Source of the DNA: Diphasiastrum complanatum
Lineage: Eukaryota; Streptophyta; Lycopodiopsida; Lycopodiales; Lycopodiaceae
Assembly (NCBI GenBank): GCA_029204225.1
Contig: CM055092.1
Location: forward strand, 68,999,614 to 69,063,613
DNA: 64,000 bases
Direction of reading: 5' to 3'
Below the pieces are notes generated by a model, which did not search any database, was not told where the DNA came from, and saw only the letters and a program-made list of their open reading frames with translations. This document shows positions 22,246 through 34,481 of the stretch, in pieces. The translations under genes and the position numbers were made by a program. How positions within the stretch are numbered: position 1 is the stretch's first letter; each line of letters begins with the position of its first letter.

Positions 22246-24470
22246 TTGTATCTGCAGAATTTGCGAAATTCGTCAGTTAGAGCAAGATTAACACCTGAAG
22301 CATTTAACGATCTTCTAAATGCTACTACAACATTTGTAAATTCATTAGATAAAAGGACCGTTAAAACACCAAGTTCTACAAACTCATCAGAATTAGATTT
22401 ATCTGCTTTCACTTCTGAACCAAGTTCAGGATTAAAATCTTCTTCATCAGAACCATCATGTGAGCATAGTTTAGATCCCGATCCTCCTAGCCCTTCTAGT
22501 TCACCACCTGATAATATGATGAACCCAGTGCCACCCACATGTACCAAAATCAAATATGATATTTTTAAGGGATCATCATCTGAAGATGCGGACAGTTATT
22601 TGTTTCCATTTGAATCTATTACTATAGCAAATAAAGAACATACAGGCGAGGACAAAGTTAGAATTTTGCCAAGTCTTCTGTGAAAGCAGGCTAGGATTTG
22701 GTACAGTCAGTTAGTACCTGAAACGGTTAATACTTGGAATGCTTTAAAAGCAGCATTGTTTAAGCAATTTAGGGAGATAAAATACTCCACTAGATTGCTG
22801 GCACGGCTTAATTCTATTGAGAAAAAGCCTAAGGAATCGCTTAGAAAGTATACTCGTAGAGTTAAGAATTTAATAGAAAAATTAGGAGCCAGTATCAGGT
22901 TCCTATGCAAACGAATGGTTCTTGGATGACTTGCCTAAGAAAATGGATCGTTATTGTCGACAGGGATTGATAAACCTCTCTGGAAGATGTCATTGCCTCT
23001 GCCAAAAATTATGAAACTTTTTGAATTTTTTAAAGATAGAGAAATGAGATTAAAAATAGTCAAAAGCATAAATCGAAACGTACAGAAGAATTTGAATCAT
23101 ATACTGAGTCTGAATCGAAATCTGATTCAATAGATGAGGAAGAGTCTTCAGAGTATTCATCTTATTCTTCTTCATCAGAAGAATAATCTTCTTATAGAAA
23201 ATCAAAAAGTAGGAATTCAGATAGAAAAAAAAGAATGGAGAAATCCAAAAAGATGAATCCATTAAAGAAGAGTTTTGAGATAGTAGCAAAAGAAATGAGT
23301 GATTTAAAAGTCCAGATGTCTGACTTTAAAGCCAAATGAAAAACAGCAAAGCTTAACGCCAATGTTTGGTGTACCGCTTGTGGGAAGGAAGGTCATTCTA
23401 AGTCTAACAGTCCCAGTTTACAAACTATCTAGAAGAGAAATTATTCCTTTTGTCCGGTGAATAATCATGAGGAGATATCTTATACTGCAGCTTCTTCTAA
23501 CCAAAAGAACATTGTACCAAAACCACGTACTGGTCAACAGTACACCATTTTGCGTAGAGGAGGGACAAGAGATTCCACTCCTCCACCCAGAGTAAGGGAT
23601 TCGTGCTACAATTGCGGAGCCCCGCGTCACTATTCGTCTGATTATCCTGAACCTAGCTGGTCAGTAGAATATGTGTCGCTCTGTGCTAACTATAAAGGAG
23701 AAGGGCATGTCACTGCTGAATGTCCTCAGCCACAACAGCCACGGTCTAAACCGAGGCTTGTAAACTCGCCTAGAGAAGATGAGCTTCGGCCATCTGACAT
23801 GGTAGTTCAAAGGATAGAAGTAGAGTCCGAATCACAAGATCAAGACCATCAATGGCCTGATTTAGATGTAGAAATAAATAAAGTAACTACTAGAAGTAGT
23901 AAAAATGTTTCAATTCTTAAAGATAAGCAGAAAATCAAGAAAGCGAAATCTGCGAAAAATGCGATAGAAAAGGTGAAAGTTGTAGAACAGCCAGTAGAAA
24001 TTTTTAATAATAAAGAGTTAGACCTTGATAGGTCTATTGAAAAACATTATGATGTTGATATTAGTTAGGAAGCTAAAAAGCTTTTAGCCAAAGAAACCAG
24101 AAAAGTTAAAAAGAGTAACATTCTCAGATCCAGTTATAAGTAGCGAGATACCTAGAGATCTATCATCACTTAGACGTCGTTCTTATGATATAGTGAAGAC
24201 CTTGTCTCCAAAATGCCCAATATAACTTTTAAACAATTATTAGAGGATAATTAGTATTATAAGAAAGAAGTTAAGCAATTTTTGCAAAGGAAAAAAGAAA
24301 AGAAAAGCGAAGTTACTATTAGTCAATGTAGGACTAGATAACTACGGTGATGAAAGTCAACCTGAGATTCAGGTAGTAATAAATGGCTGCATTTTAGATA
24401 GTGTGCCCATAGATTCCGGATCTAGTGTAAACATAATGACTGAAGAAACAACATACGAGTTAGGCACACC
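22246..24470 (+). pseudogene. Gypsy gag and protease
   Basis: The gag core is at 22540-22910 (YDIFKGSSSEDADSYLFPFE, IWYSQLVPETVNTWNALKAA, FREIKYS), with a stop at 22681 and a frame change near 22900. A Ser/Glu-rich and Lys-rich stretch follows. Two zinc knuckles lie at about 23600-23740 (CYNCGAPRHYSSDY and LCANYKGEGHVTAEC), each having lost a Cys to Tyr. The protease motif VPIDSGSSVNIM is at about 24404-24440. Several stops break the frame. It is non-functional. Confidence 0.82.
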
Positions 24471-26340
24471 ATAGAAGGATGGCATTCAAGCCGACATCGA
24501 AAAAGTAAAAATGATTTTAGAGTTATTAGAACTAACCAATTTACAAGAGCTTAGAGGATTTCTAGGACATGTAGGATATTATTGTAGGATAATTAAGGAT
24601 TATGCCATAGTAGTAACTCCTTTAACAAGCTTATTAAAAAAATTTGTTGAGTATCATTGGTTACAAGAGCATCAACAAGCTTTTGATAAGTTAAAACAAT
24701 TATTAGTAGAAGCGATTGGAGTTCGACCTCCAAATTGGGCTAAAAAGTTCCACGTATTTGTAGACACATCATCATTTGCAATAGGTGTAGTTACCCAATT
24801 TATTATGCGAGTAGACAACTTGCAGCATCAGAAAAGAACTATTTTGCTACAGAGCGTGAAGCACTAGGAATTAATTCTTTAGTAAAGAAATTTAGACATT
24901 ATCTTTTAGGATACCCTTTTGGTTTTCATGTAGATCACTATGCATTGAAACATTTAGTGAATAAGCCTGATCTTTTAGGTAGGGTAGCTAGATGGGTATT
25001 GTTATTAGATGAGTTTAATTATGAGGTAGAATTAAGAAGAGACAAAGATCATCAAAATGCTAGTTATATATCCCACCTCCAAACAAAAAATCAGCTTGAT
25101 CCCATTTCTGATGAATTTTCGGACGAACATATAATGCATATTCAATCGGAAACATCAATTTATATGGACATTATTAACTTTTTACAGGACCAGATTTATC
25201 CTGATCATTTTAATGAACAACAAAAAACTGTTTTCCTTTCAAAAATAGGACCTTATACGATTATAAATAAAATATTGTATAAATTAGGAGCCAACGATAA
25301 TCTTCGTTGATGTTTAGAACCCATTGAGATGACTACCGTAATAAGTGCATTACATGAGGAAGATTCGGGAGTCCACTATGCTCTTAAAAATACCACAAAA
25401 ACAATCCTTAATGCTAAGTATTGGTGGCCTACCATCTATAGAGATGTTAAATTATTCATTCAAAAATGTGATAGGATGGGGAAACCCAGCTTCGCGACAC
25501 ACTGGCCACTTACTCCGATTATTCTCTTAGCACCTTTTGAGAAGTGGGGGATAGATTTTGTAGGGCCTATCAAACCAATCACTCATAAAACTCGTCGACA
25601 TTACATTCTTGTTGCTACAGACTATGCTACCAACATGGTAGAGGCCAAAGCCACAATTAAAAACGATCCTAAGACTGTAGCAAAGTTTTTATTCCAAAAC
25701 ATTATCACACGTTATGGATGTCCTTTAGAAATCATTAGTGATAGGGGAACTCATTTTCTTAATTAGACCATTGAGGTTATGTTGTCATACTTCTCCATTA
25801 CACATCGTTAGACCACTCAATATAATTCTAAAGCAAATGGGCTTACGGAGTGGGCAAATGGAATTTTGTCCAAAATTCTAAATAAAGTAACGGAAACACA
25901 TTCTTCTAATTGGGATCAGAAGTTACCATCTATTTTATGGGCATATAGAACTACCAAAAACATCACAACTAGACAGACTCCCATATTATCTTGTGTATGG
26001 AATGCATCCCATATTACCAACAGAATTTGAAGTTCCGACTTTTTGCATTAGTAATGAAGAGCGAATAGATGAACACGATAGTCTCCGGGAGCGGATGATA
26101 TCTTTGACGCAACTGGAGGAGGACCGTCGTCTTTCATTAATTGAGACTAAACAAGTTTAGAATAAAAAAAAAAAATTCGATCAATCTATTAAAAAAATAA
26201 AAATTAAATGAGGGGACTACGTGCTTCTGTATGATAACAGACACATGTTGTTTCCTGAGAAATTACATACCAGATGGATGGGACCTTACAAAGTCATAGA
26301 AGTTTTTAACAATGGATCACTTCAGTTAGCTCAAGAGTGA
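24471..26340 (+). pseudogene. Gypsy RNase H and integrase; RT core deleted
   Basis: The sequence jumps from protease (YELGTP, then a stop) straight to the far end of RT (LQELRGFLGHVGYY). The RT palm with its catalytic Asp pair is gone. RNase H follows (SSFAIGV, HALKHLVNKPDL-like block, VELRRDKDHQNASY) with a frameshift near 24840. Integrase spans about 25200-26200. Its zinc finger has lost the PCQ of CDPCQ (KCDRMGKP). The acidic residues survive in context: GIDFVGP, ISDRGTHF and KANGLTEWANG. Stops occur near 25765 and 25810. This is a non-autonomous deletion derivative, related to but clearly diverged from the gypsy copies at 9-17 kb. Confidence 0.87.
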
Positions 26341-26369
26341 AGCGCTATTATGACTAATTTCTGATGAAT

Positions 26370-26880
26370 ATGGCAAGTTCAATTTTTGCGAAACATGCAA
26401 AATTTGTGACACTGCTCACATTTCATCCAATTTGTTATTTCTAGTTTGCGAAAACCCCGACACCTTCGCTTCATCAATAAGTCACTATATTCCTTGTGGA
26501 AAATGCGACACCATCCAATCTTTGTATTTTTCGGGATTTACTTTCGTTCCATCCTTGACCTTTGGAAAATTTGCAAAAAAATATTTCACTAGTATGATGC
26601 ATATCCTTTTGTTATGTTCCTTTGTTTCCACCATGTTTCCATGTTAACAGCATATTGAAAATATGCGAAAAAGCCGACACCTTCGCGCTTATAATTTTCA
26701 TGATAGCTTGTGAAAAATGCGACACTATTTTGGAATTTGTTATGTTGCTCGATTTACCATTTTGGGAAGCGAACAATGCGACACAATGAACCTTTGCATT
26801 TTTCGCTTATATATTTTTTTTTTTTTTTTCACTCATTTGTTTAACGAAAAAGACGGCAGTCTTCGCTGCCAACATGTCAT
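26370..26880 (+). repeat. Degenerate 3' tandem repeats of the gypsy element
   Basis: About six imperfect copies of a motif like TGCGAAAAATGCGACAC..TTCGC occur at roughly 85-100-base spacing (near 26384, 26445, 26500, 26660, 26708, 26770 and 26842). They lie just after integrase, where Tat-lineage elements are known to carry variable tandem repeats in the 3' UTR. Confidence 0.55.
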
Positions 26881-26953
26881 ATACATTGTTTCATAGATTG
26901 TGTATATTATTTATTTTCGCAGTTCAATAGTTATAAATCCCGAGCTGAACTAG

Positions 26954-27417
26954 CTTCGATGCTTAACCATTCTATGTACATTACTGTTTGTAGTTCATTT
27001 AAAATAGCATAACTTTTTAACCGTAGATCCAATTGAAACAAAAATTATACCATTGGAAAGTGCTCAACGAGAGCTTTCCAATGCTACCTTAGATGACCTA
27101 CTTCCGAGCTACCGTTCAAAAGTTATGGCCGGTCAAAGTTTTAGAGCAAAAAAAAAAAGTTCACATATCTCTCTTGTGCGCGGATAGAGTACCCTCTCAC
27201 TGAGTACTGAGAGGGTACTCTATCCGTGCACAAGAGAGATGTGAACTTTTTTTTTTTGCTCTACTCGGAAGTAGGTCATGTAGGGTACCTTTGGAAAGCT
27301 CTCGTCGAGCGCTTTCCAACGGTATAATTTTTGTTTCAATTGGAGCTACGGTTAAAAAGTTATCCTATTTTAAATGAACTACAAACGGTAATGTACATAG
27401 AATGGTTAAGCATCAAA
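26954..27417. mobile_element. 464-bp foldback/MITE-like element
   Basis: Almost the whole element is one inverted repeat with its centre near 27204. Outer ends read CTTCGATGCTTAACC and, reversed, TTTTGATGCTTAACC. The inner arms GGATAGAGTACCCTCTCA and TGAGAGGGTACTCTATCC flank an 8-base loop. The left arm has about 37 extra bases (near 27112-27148) that the right arm lacks. ACTAG flanks both sides directly (26949-26953 and 27418-27422), as expected for a 5-bp target duplication. No ORF. It sits between the integrase and the 3' ORF remnant of the gypsy element. A transcript would form a very long hairpin. Confidence 0.8.
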
Positions 27418-27467
27418 ACTAGTGCAGGCATAAATGAAAAAGAATCTGGGCAGAAAATGAATTTATT

Positions 27468-27932
27468 TTGGTAATTTACATTAATAAACTTTGTCAATCT
27501 ACGTGGCATTCCTTAAAGGGTCTTTTTTGGATTCAGAATTTCTCTAATGTATGGCGAATAAGCGCCGAAGTAACACTCAGAACCTGCATATTTCATGGTA
27601 GATACAGAATTGATGTCGTAGCGTGGAAAAATATTCAAGAAAGAATTATCCAGACCTTCCATTTACAATACCTCCAACCACAAATGGCTGCTTACGAAAA
27701 GTTGAAGAAAGAACTAGAAGAGGTAAAATTTAATTCAAGCCAAATCCAAGTTTCTGACAAAGACCCAGTCTAGCAGCAGGATCAAGCAATTCAGACTGAT
27801 GTGCCAGTTGCATCTACAACAGGAAAAGCCATCCAAATAGATCAAGACTTCAGGCAGGTGCTGAAAGATCAATCTATTCAGATTGAAGCCGAAGAGACAG
27901 ATCTTATAGTTGCCGAAGATTCTAAGATGGGT
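27468..27932 (+). pseudogene. 3' ORF remnant of the second gypsy element
   Basis: The 101-codon frame has a basic stretch followed by a short coiled coil (YEKLKKELEEVKFNSSQIQV). After a TAG at 27771 it continues in frame with a Gln/Asp-rich tail (QAIQTDVPVASTTGKAIQID) to about 27942. Position and coiled-coil character match the 3' ORF of the first gypsy element. Function unknown. Confidence 0.45.
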
Positions 27933-27959
27933 CTATACTAAGCCAAAGGAGCTCAATTC

Positions 27960-28020
27960 ATTTTTGGCATTTTTAGGACCCATACTCAAAACATTAGATA
28001 GATTTTTCAATATTTTGACA
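27960..28020 (-). repeat. Copia C 3' LTR fragment and polypurine tract
   Basis: On the minus strand a purine tract (28021-28030, AGGAGGAG) is followed by TGTCAAAATATTG, the expected start of a 3' LTR. The left boundary is not resolved, and I could not match it to the right-hand LTR at 32756. One of the two must be truncated. Confidence 0.45.
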
Positions 28021-28038
28021 CTCCTCCTAAAAATGTAT

Positions 28039-29190
28039 CTAATGTGGATCAAGCATTGATCTTGAGATAAGACCAAGATTAGACCTATGCTTCGAGAAGG
28101 CACTTTTGCAAAGTGGCTTTGTGAGAAGGTCAGCAATACACGAAGATATGTCGACATGTTCTAAGTTGATTTCACCTCCAATGAGCTTTTCCCTTACAAA
28201 ATGATGTGCCACTTCTATATGCTTGCTTCTTGCATGAAAAATAGGATTGTTGGCAAGAGCTTGTGTCGATATGTTGTCACATTTGATCAAGGGAAGATCA
28301 TCCTCTTTGATGCACTTTAGCTCCATGATTAACCTCTTGATCCAAAGCACCTCTTTAGTTGTTGTAGTGAGTGCTTTGTACTCGGCCTCATAAGATGATA
28401 GAGATATGGTATCCTGCTTCTTTGAAAGCCAAGACACAAGATTGTGTCCAAGAAAGATAGTATATGCATTAATGGACTTTTGATCCATTTTATCACTAGA
28501 AAAATCGGAATCTGAATAGCCAACAATGGTAAGATCTTCATTCTTGTACAATAAACCATAATCTTGAGTAGAAGATACATATCTTAGAACTCTCTTGGCC
28601 TTCTTCCAATGTTGGATCTCGGGATCTTGCATAAATTGACTCAATTTGTGCACACAATAGTTCAAATCGGGTCTAGTGATAGTAAGCCAAATTAAAGAGC
28701 CTATAAGACTCGTATAAAGTGTGATGTCCTCAAACTATCTTTCATCACCTTTAATAGGATCTTTTACATGTTGCTCCATGGAAGTATCTATGCCTTTACA
28801 ACTTTGCATATTGAATTTTCTCAATATAGAAAAGACATATCTAGATTGACAAATAAAAGCATACTCTTCATGAAAATCAATCTCAAGGCCCAAAATGTAA
28901 TGGATCTCTCCTAAATCTTGCATTTTAAATTCTTTTCCTAATGCATCTTTGGTTTCTTGAACTAGCATCAAACAACTTCCACTAAGAATAATGTCATCTA
29001 CATAGATTAGGAGAATGACAATATTGCTACCATCAAATTTTCAGTACATAGAAGGATCATAGTCACTAAGCACAAATCCTAATGAAAGCAGAAAGTTGTT
29101 GAGTCTTGAATACCATGATCTAGGTGCTTGCTTTAAGCCATAAAGACTTCTAAATAGCAAACACACCTTAGATTTATCCTTGATAAATCC
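28039..29190 (-). pseudogene. Copia C: end of reverse transcriptase and RNase H
   Basis: Read leftwards: the RT catalytic block LIYVDDIILSGS (about 28985-29020), then DLGEIHYILGLEIDF, then RNase H from about 28600 with TIVGYSDSDFSSD, TISLSSYEAEYKALT, EVLWIKRL and HFVREKLIGGEINLEHV. It ends ADLLTKPL and a short tail before the polypurine tract. Frame breaks occur near 28735 and 28670. RT and RNase H are otherwise well preserved, so this copy is younger than most others here. Confidence 0.9.
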
Positions 29191-30796
29191 TTAAGGTTGT
29201 TCCATGTATATCTCCTCCTCAAGATAGCCATTCAAAAAAGCGTTGGAGACATTAAGTTGAAATAGTTTCCACTTAAAAAATAAGGCAATAGAGATTATGA
29301 TTCTTATTGTCACCATCTTTGCTATAGGAGCAAAGGTTTCTTCATAGTCAAGGCCATATATTTGTGAAAAGCCTTTAGCACATAATCTTGCCTTGTACTT
29401 GTTGATGGAGCCATCATGATTGTACTTGATCTTGAACACCCACTTGCATCCAATGACATGCATGTAAGGTGGTGGATCCACTAGCTCCCATGTGTGGTTG
29501 GTGATCAAGGCATCATATTCAATCTTCATGGCCTCATACCACTCCTTGGTATTGAGGGCTTTGGGCTCCTCATGAGAAACAAAATAAGCATAAGTGGAAT
29601 CAAGATCCACTTGTTTTCCTTTGTCATCATAAGTGAGCCTCTTGGGCTCTGATCTCTCCCTCATGGATCTTCTAGGAGTGAAAATCCGAGGACTTCCATC
29701 TTCAAATGTTGACTCCTCCATATGTTGATTGTCTTCAATAACAATAGGTGATAGATTTTGAGGTTGTTTGATCTCGGCCCCTCCAAGATTGGACTTTTCT
29801 TCTTCATGAAAAACTACGTCTCTACTATCAATTACTTTAGAGGTAGAGAGCATGTAGATTCGATAGGCTTTCTTGTTGGATGAATATCCAACCATTACTC
29901 CTTTGCTTGCACAAGGATCATCCTTCTTTCTCGTTTCCAAGGGAATATGGACAAAGCATATGCATCCAAATACTCTAAGGTGTTCAACCTTAGGTTTCTT
30001 CAAATAGAGTGCTTCATATGGTGACTTTCCTCCAAGTGCAACATGAGGGAGTCTATTGCAAAGATAGTTTGAACAATTGATAGCCTCACCCCAAAAGTCT
30101 TCTGGCAAGGATGCCTCAATTCTAATGGTTTTGGCACATTCACACAGTGTTCTATTCTTTCTTTCAGCCACCCCATTTTGAGATGGTGTATATGCACAAG
30201 AAAACTCCCTTTTAATGCCTTCAAGCTCACAATAGTCATGAAATTTATTGGAAGTGTACTCTCCACCTCCATCACTTCTAAGAATCTTGATTTTGTAAGA
30301 AAATTGCTTCTCAACTAGAGCTTTGAACTTTAGGAAATAGTCAAACACCATAGATTTTGAAGCTAGAAGATATACCCAAGTAAATCTAGTGAAATCATCA
30401 ATGAAAGTTACAAAGCAAGTAGTACCACCCTTGCTCTTTGAAATGAGAAGTGCACATTCGAGTGTATGAGCTCCAATGGATGTGTAGTCTTGATAGATGA
30501 CTTTGAAAAAGGCTTCTTATGAGACTTAGATATGGCACAAGCCTCACATGGCTTGAAATACTTGGAGATAAGATTAGGCAAGCCAATTGCTTTGGCTTTC
30601 TTGACCATGGACACCATAGAATTATAGTTAGGATGTCCCAACCTTCTATGCCATAGTTCCTCCAAAGACATATGAGTAGCAAAAGCACTATCACAAGAGT
30701 TAGCATACTCTTTGGGATCAAGCTTGTACATTCCACCATATCTAGACCCAAATGCAAGGATCTCATCATGCTTCTTGATTGTACATGTATCAACAT
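29191..30796 (-). pseudogene. Copia C: integrase and first half of RT
   Basis: From the right: the pre-integrase region (LWHRRLGHPNYNSM, CEACAISKSHKKPF), and the first catalytic Asp context, where HSDV reads HSNV, so Asp has become Asn. After a frameshift near 30400 a long open frame of 386 codons holds RSDGGGEY and QNGVAERKNRTL with Asp and Glu intact, the integrase C-terminus (VFGCICFVHIP, GVMVGYSSNKKAYRIY), and RT up to NAFLNGYLEEEIYMEQP, where a stop cuts it at 29191. Confidence 0.92.
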
Positions 30797-30808
30797 TGAA
30801 ATTCACAT

Positions 30809-32003
30809 CTAGTCCACTATCAAACAATTGCCCAACACTAATGAGATTTTTGTTAACTTGGGAACAAAAAGTACATTAGACAGAGAAAGAACTTTTGATG
30901 AAGAAAGCTTTAAGGGAATGGTCCCTATGCCTTCAATAGCACACTCATGATCATTTGCTGTGTAGATGGACTTCTTGGCTCCTTCATAAGGTGTCATGGA
31001 TGAAAAAGAATACTTGGAGCTACACATATGTGAGGAAGCTCCACTGTCGATATACCACGAACCATCCTTCTTGAAAGGTGATGAAGAAAAACTCGAGACC
31101 ATAAGAGATCCCTCTCCATCACTTGCATGAGCATCTTCCTTCTCTTCATCAGAAATGTTGGCTTGCTTGAATTGACTCTTTTTCATGAAGCAATTGGTGG
31201 CATAATGCCCCTTCTTGCCACAAATGAAGCACTTGATGTTTTTCTTCTTCTTCTTGGATGTGGAAGCTTGAGAGGACTCATCCTCATCTCCTTTCTCCTT
31301 GGAAATAAGATTGTTCTTGCTTGAAGAGGATTGGTGTTGATTCTTACTTCTTGTCTTGTGCTTGTCTTTGGTAAAGAGAGTTTTACCATCAATGTTGAGA
31401 GACAGTCTCTCCATTTTCAAGAGTTTATACTCTTGTCTTGATTCTTTAGAAATGAGCACACTTTGGAGTGCTTCCAAACTTGGTAGCTCCTCCTTAATGG
31501 CATAACTCTGAACAAGGTTGTCATATTCCTCCTTTAACCCATTAAGTATGACTTGAACAAGTTCGTTTTGGCTGATGGAGTCTCCTATGCATGACAATTC
31601 TCTATGGAGGTCTTTAACTCTCATTACATAAGTTGAGGCACATTCATCACTTCTCTGTACACTTTGAAAATTTTGGTTTCTTAGTGTTAGAAGTCTAGAA
31701 GTATTTTTTGCCTAATAGATAGACTTGAGGGTATCCCAAGCATCTTTGGCATTAGTACACGCACCAATTTCTCTTAAGATGTCATTTGAGACATTCATCT
31801 TAATATAATGCAGAGCCATCCTGGCTATCTTTTTGTACTTTGGAATTTCTTGAGGAATTTGTGGTTCTTCTTCAAGGCCAAGTACAATATCCATCACATC
31901 TTGTAGTATTAAGACAGATTCCATTCTAACCTTCCAAATTGAGTAATTGGAGGTTGACAATCTTTCACTTGCTTCTAATAGAAAGACACCCATTGAAGTC
32001 ATA
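30809..32003 (-). pseudogene. Copia C: gag and protease
   Basis: The probable start is the ATG at 32002 (MTSMGVFLLEASERLSTSNY). Gag runs through YSIWKVRMESVL, DIVLGLEEEP and DAWDTLKSIY, with a stop at 31712. It resumes at 31624 (DLHRELSCIGDSISQNELVQ, a basic linker, and the CCHC knuckle CFICGKKGHYATNC). Protease WYIDSGASSHM is intact and reads on to VLFVPKLTK before another break. The order gag-protease-integrase-RT-RNase H is that of Ty1/copia. Confidence 0.92.
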
Positions 32004-32742
32004 AAGAATGATGGAAATCAAAAAAGATGTATGGAAGAATTGTTTACCTTCTCACTGTAGGAACCAATCAAGGGTATAGAACCAAATCCTATGTAAGACT
32101 TAGCAAAAAACTGTGAGATAGATCTCACTAGCTTGACAATCTCTCTAAAATAGGATTTGAATTATCAAAAAAGATGAAGTATGGCAAAATTTATGGTTCT
32201 CTAAATTTCACACGTGTGAAATATTCCAAGAATGTCAAATTGACTCAAATACAATCTATTTGTATAAAACAATTTTCCTAGAACCTATAAGTTTTGTCTA
32301 AATCACATATAGATGAGATTATGTAGCTTTTGGATGATTTTTGTGATTATTCAGGCAATAAATGACATGTACACATGATTTGCCACAGGTCTAGGTGCCC
32401 TACCTACAACTCTTCAAAAGCTTATGACTTCTGATTGGCTTATCCAACTGTCATGATTCAAATTGCATCAGATTTTACCATTTGTAGCTTTCTAGTGGAC
32501 TAATTTGCTTGAAATTTGGATATGAGGTGAGAGAGAACCACCAATCAAAAAATGGACGGATTTCACACGTGCCAGCACCTGAAATTCTGTACGATACCTA
32601 ATTTGGCCCATTCAATGTGGTTTATAACTCAGAATCACAAGAAAATTGCAAACTAGCTAGAAGTAGAATCTAGACAATTCCTAGCTTGAAATCTGATCAG
32701 ATCTGCAAAATTTTTGATTAGATTTGCTTGTGAAATTAGGTA

Positions 32743-32755
32743 GGCTCTGATACCA
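32743..32755 (-). other. Copia C primer binding site (complement)
   Basis: GGCTCTGATACCA is the complement of TGGTATCAGAGCC. It lies 740 bases upstream of the gag start on the minus strand and directly next to the putative 5' LTR. Confidence 0.8.
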
Positions 32756-33300
32756 TGCTAAATTCACATGTGTGGGACGCCCTACACATGTATTTTTGAT
32801 CTCCTAAGTACATAAAGATCATACTAGCATTGGTTGTCAATAGGAAAGCTAATCATACAAGCAATATTATTGTGTTACAAGCAAGATCTATCAACAAAAC
32901 ATAAGACACAGCATCATAAATGCCTCTACTCGGCTAGAGAGAGAAAATAGCAAGTACAAAACTCGTGGAGAGAGAGAGGGCACAAAGAGCTTGTCTCCAA
33001 ATTTGCATTATACACAAATTTCATCATTTTCTCAATGAGAGTACATCACATATATATAGATCCATGGGCTATAGCCTTTCGTTTGGGTCAAAACGGACAA
33101 AGGACCCAAAAATAGGGATTTTTCTCATTTTTGAACTGTTTCTTCAGAGTAAAGAAACTTCACCTTTCATGAACTTGAGGCCCAACTCAACTTCCAATGT
33201 GAAAATTTTTATTGAAGTTGAATGGCTATATTTATTCCAAATCCTCTTAGCCTTCTTCAACGACCCTTCAGACTCCATCTAATGGTCAATTTTGATCCAA
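32756..33300 (-). repeat. Copia C 5' LTR (right boundary uncertain)
   Basis: The LTR starts TGCTAAATTCACATGTG directly after the PBS. Its far end could not be fixed, because no second copy aligns in the window; the stated end is a guess. ACATGTG and related palindromic motifs recur in its first 40 bases. Confidence 0.4.
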
Positions 33301-34057
33301 CTATGGGTATCCATCCTGAGTAGCGCGATCTCAACCGTCGATCGTGATAGTTCTTTATCCAACGGACTTGATCTGATCTGTGCGTTTTGTCCTCCTCCTC
33401 AACCCGCTGGCGCCCTGGAAATGCGCTGGTCTCTCTCACGGTGGTCACGCGCGAGCTGTCCAAGCTCTCCTTCTCTCCTTTTTTCAAGGTTTTTGGATAT
33501 GGCTGGCACCAAAAATGCTTATGGCTCCACGAATGAAGCACGGCTGTCCACGACCACTTCAGACCTTATATAATTTGATCATGGCTCCCTCCTCTGGATT
33601 TTCACAGCTTCCAAAATGATTTAGAATGGAGAGAAATTTCTGATTTTGTGCTCCCAAACTTCAGACCAAGGTTTTTCACACAAATCTATTCTTAGCTTCC
33701 TATTCATAGTGTTTTGATAGGCCTATCCTCTTGCTCTGAGGTTGCTCTACTGCTAGAAATCTGATGCTTTAATCCGTTTATCAAAGGGTGTCCGATTGAG
33801 TGCACACTGACTGCAAAAACCAAATAGCCTTCCTTCGAAATTTTAAAATTCTGTTTGCTGAGGTTCTGATTTAGCTGACAATTCTTGTCTCTGAATCCTC
33901 ACACAGTCTGAAGCTCACCAAGCTTCTGTGTGCTAAACTCTCTACACCGGTGCTTCTCCTTTCGTCTTCAACCCGCCGTAAACCCCGAACTCTCAGAAGA
34001 TAGTTCTCCCAAAGCTCTCTTCAACGGCGATGCGTTGTACTATGTACACTCCCTGTA
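33301..34057. other. Leader-like DNA without a gene
   Basis: This stretch is moderately GC-rich (33320-33600) with only short overlapping frames on both strands and no motif. By position it may be the leader of a minus-strand copia element whose PBS-like site follows at 34058. Confidence 0.3.
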
Positions 34058-34067
34058 CGGCTCTAAT

Positions 34068-34481
34068 ACCAACTTAGAATTCGCTTCGAACAGGAACACA
34101 GAGCATGCTACACAATAACACAGAAAGAAAACACTCTCCACAACAAGCTCACATAGCATATGTATTTCTCAAAATGAAATTACATTGTACATATAGTTGT
34201 TCACTCAGGCAACCCATGAATGACTTAGGTTGTCGTTGGGGGGACACGTGTCCTGTCGACTTGCCTTGTGGCGAGGCCAACTGATCCTTATTGACTGATA
34301 GGACCCACAGTACAATAGCACAATGATTCTACTTTATTTCTAACTGTTACTTCATGCTTAACCAAGTACATCACACTGAAAGTACATTATACTCCTAACT
34401 CTACTAATGTGGTATTTATGCTAGCAATTAGTGCAAAAATCTGATGTCATCAAATGGAGAAGGTGTGAAACAATTCCATCA
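34068..34481 (-). repeat. LTR-like segment with PBS on one side and PPT on the other
   Basis: A degenerate primer site complement (GGCTCTAATACCAAC, about 34057-34071) adjoins the left edge. On the right the minus strand has the purine tract CTCAAGGGAGGG just before TGATGGAATTG, a typical polypurine tract/LTR start. An LTR flanked this way can be shared by two tandem elements. The left edge lacks a clean TG. Confidence 0.4.

Noticed and set aside
22176-22553. 125-codon minus-strand ORF inside gypsy gag
   Set aside because: It is the antisense of the gag N-terminal Ser/Pro-rich region.
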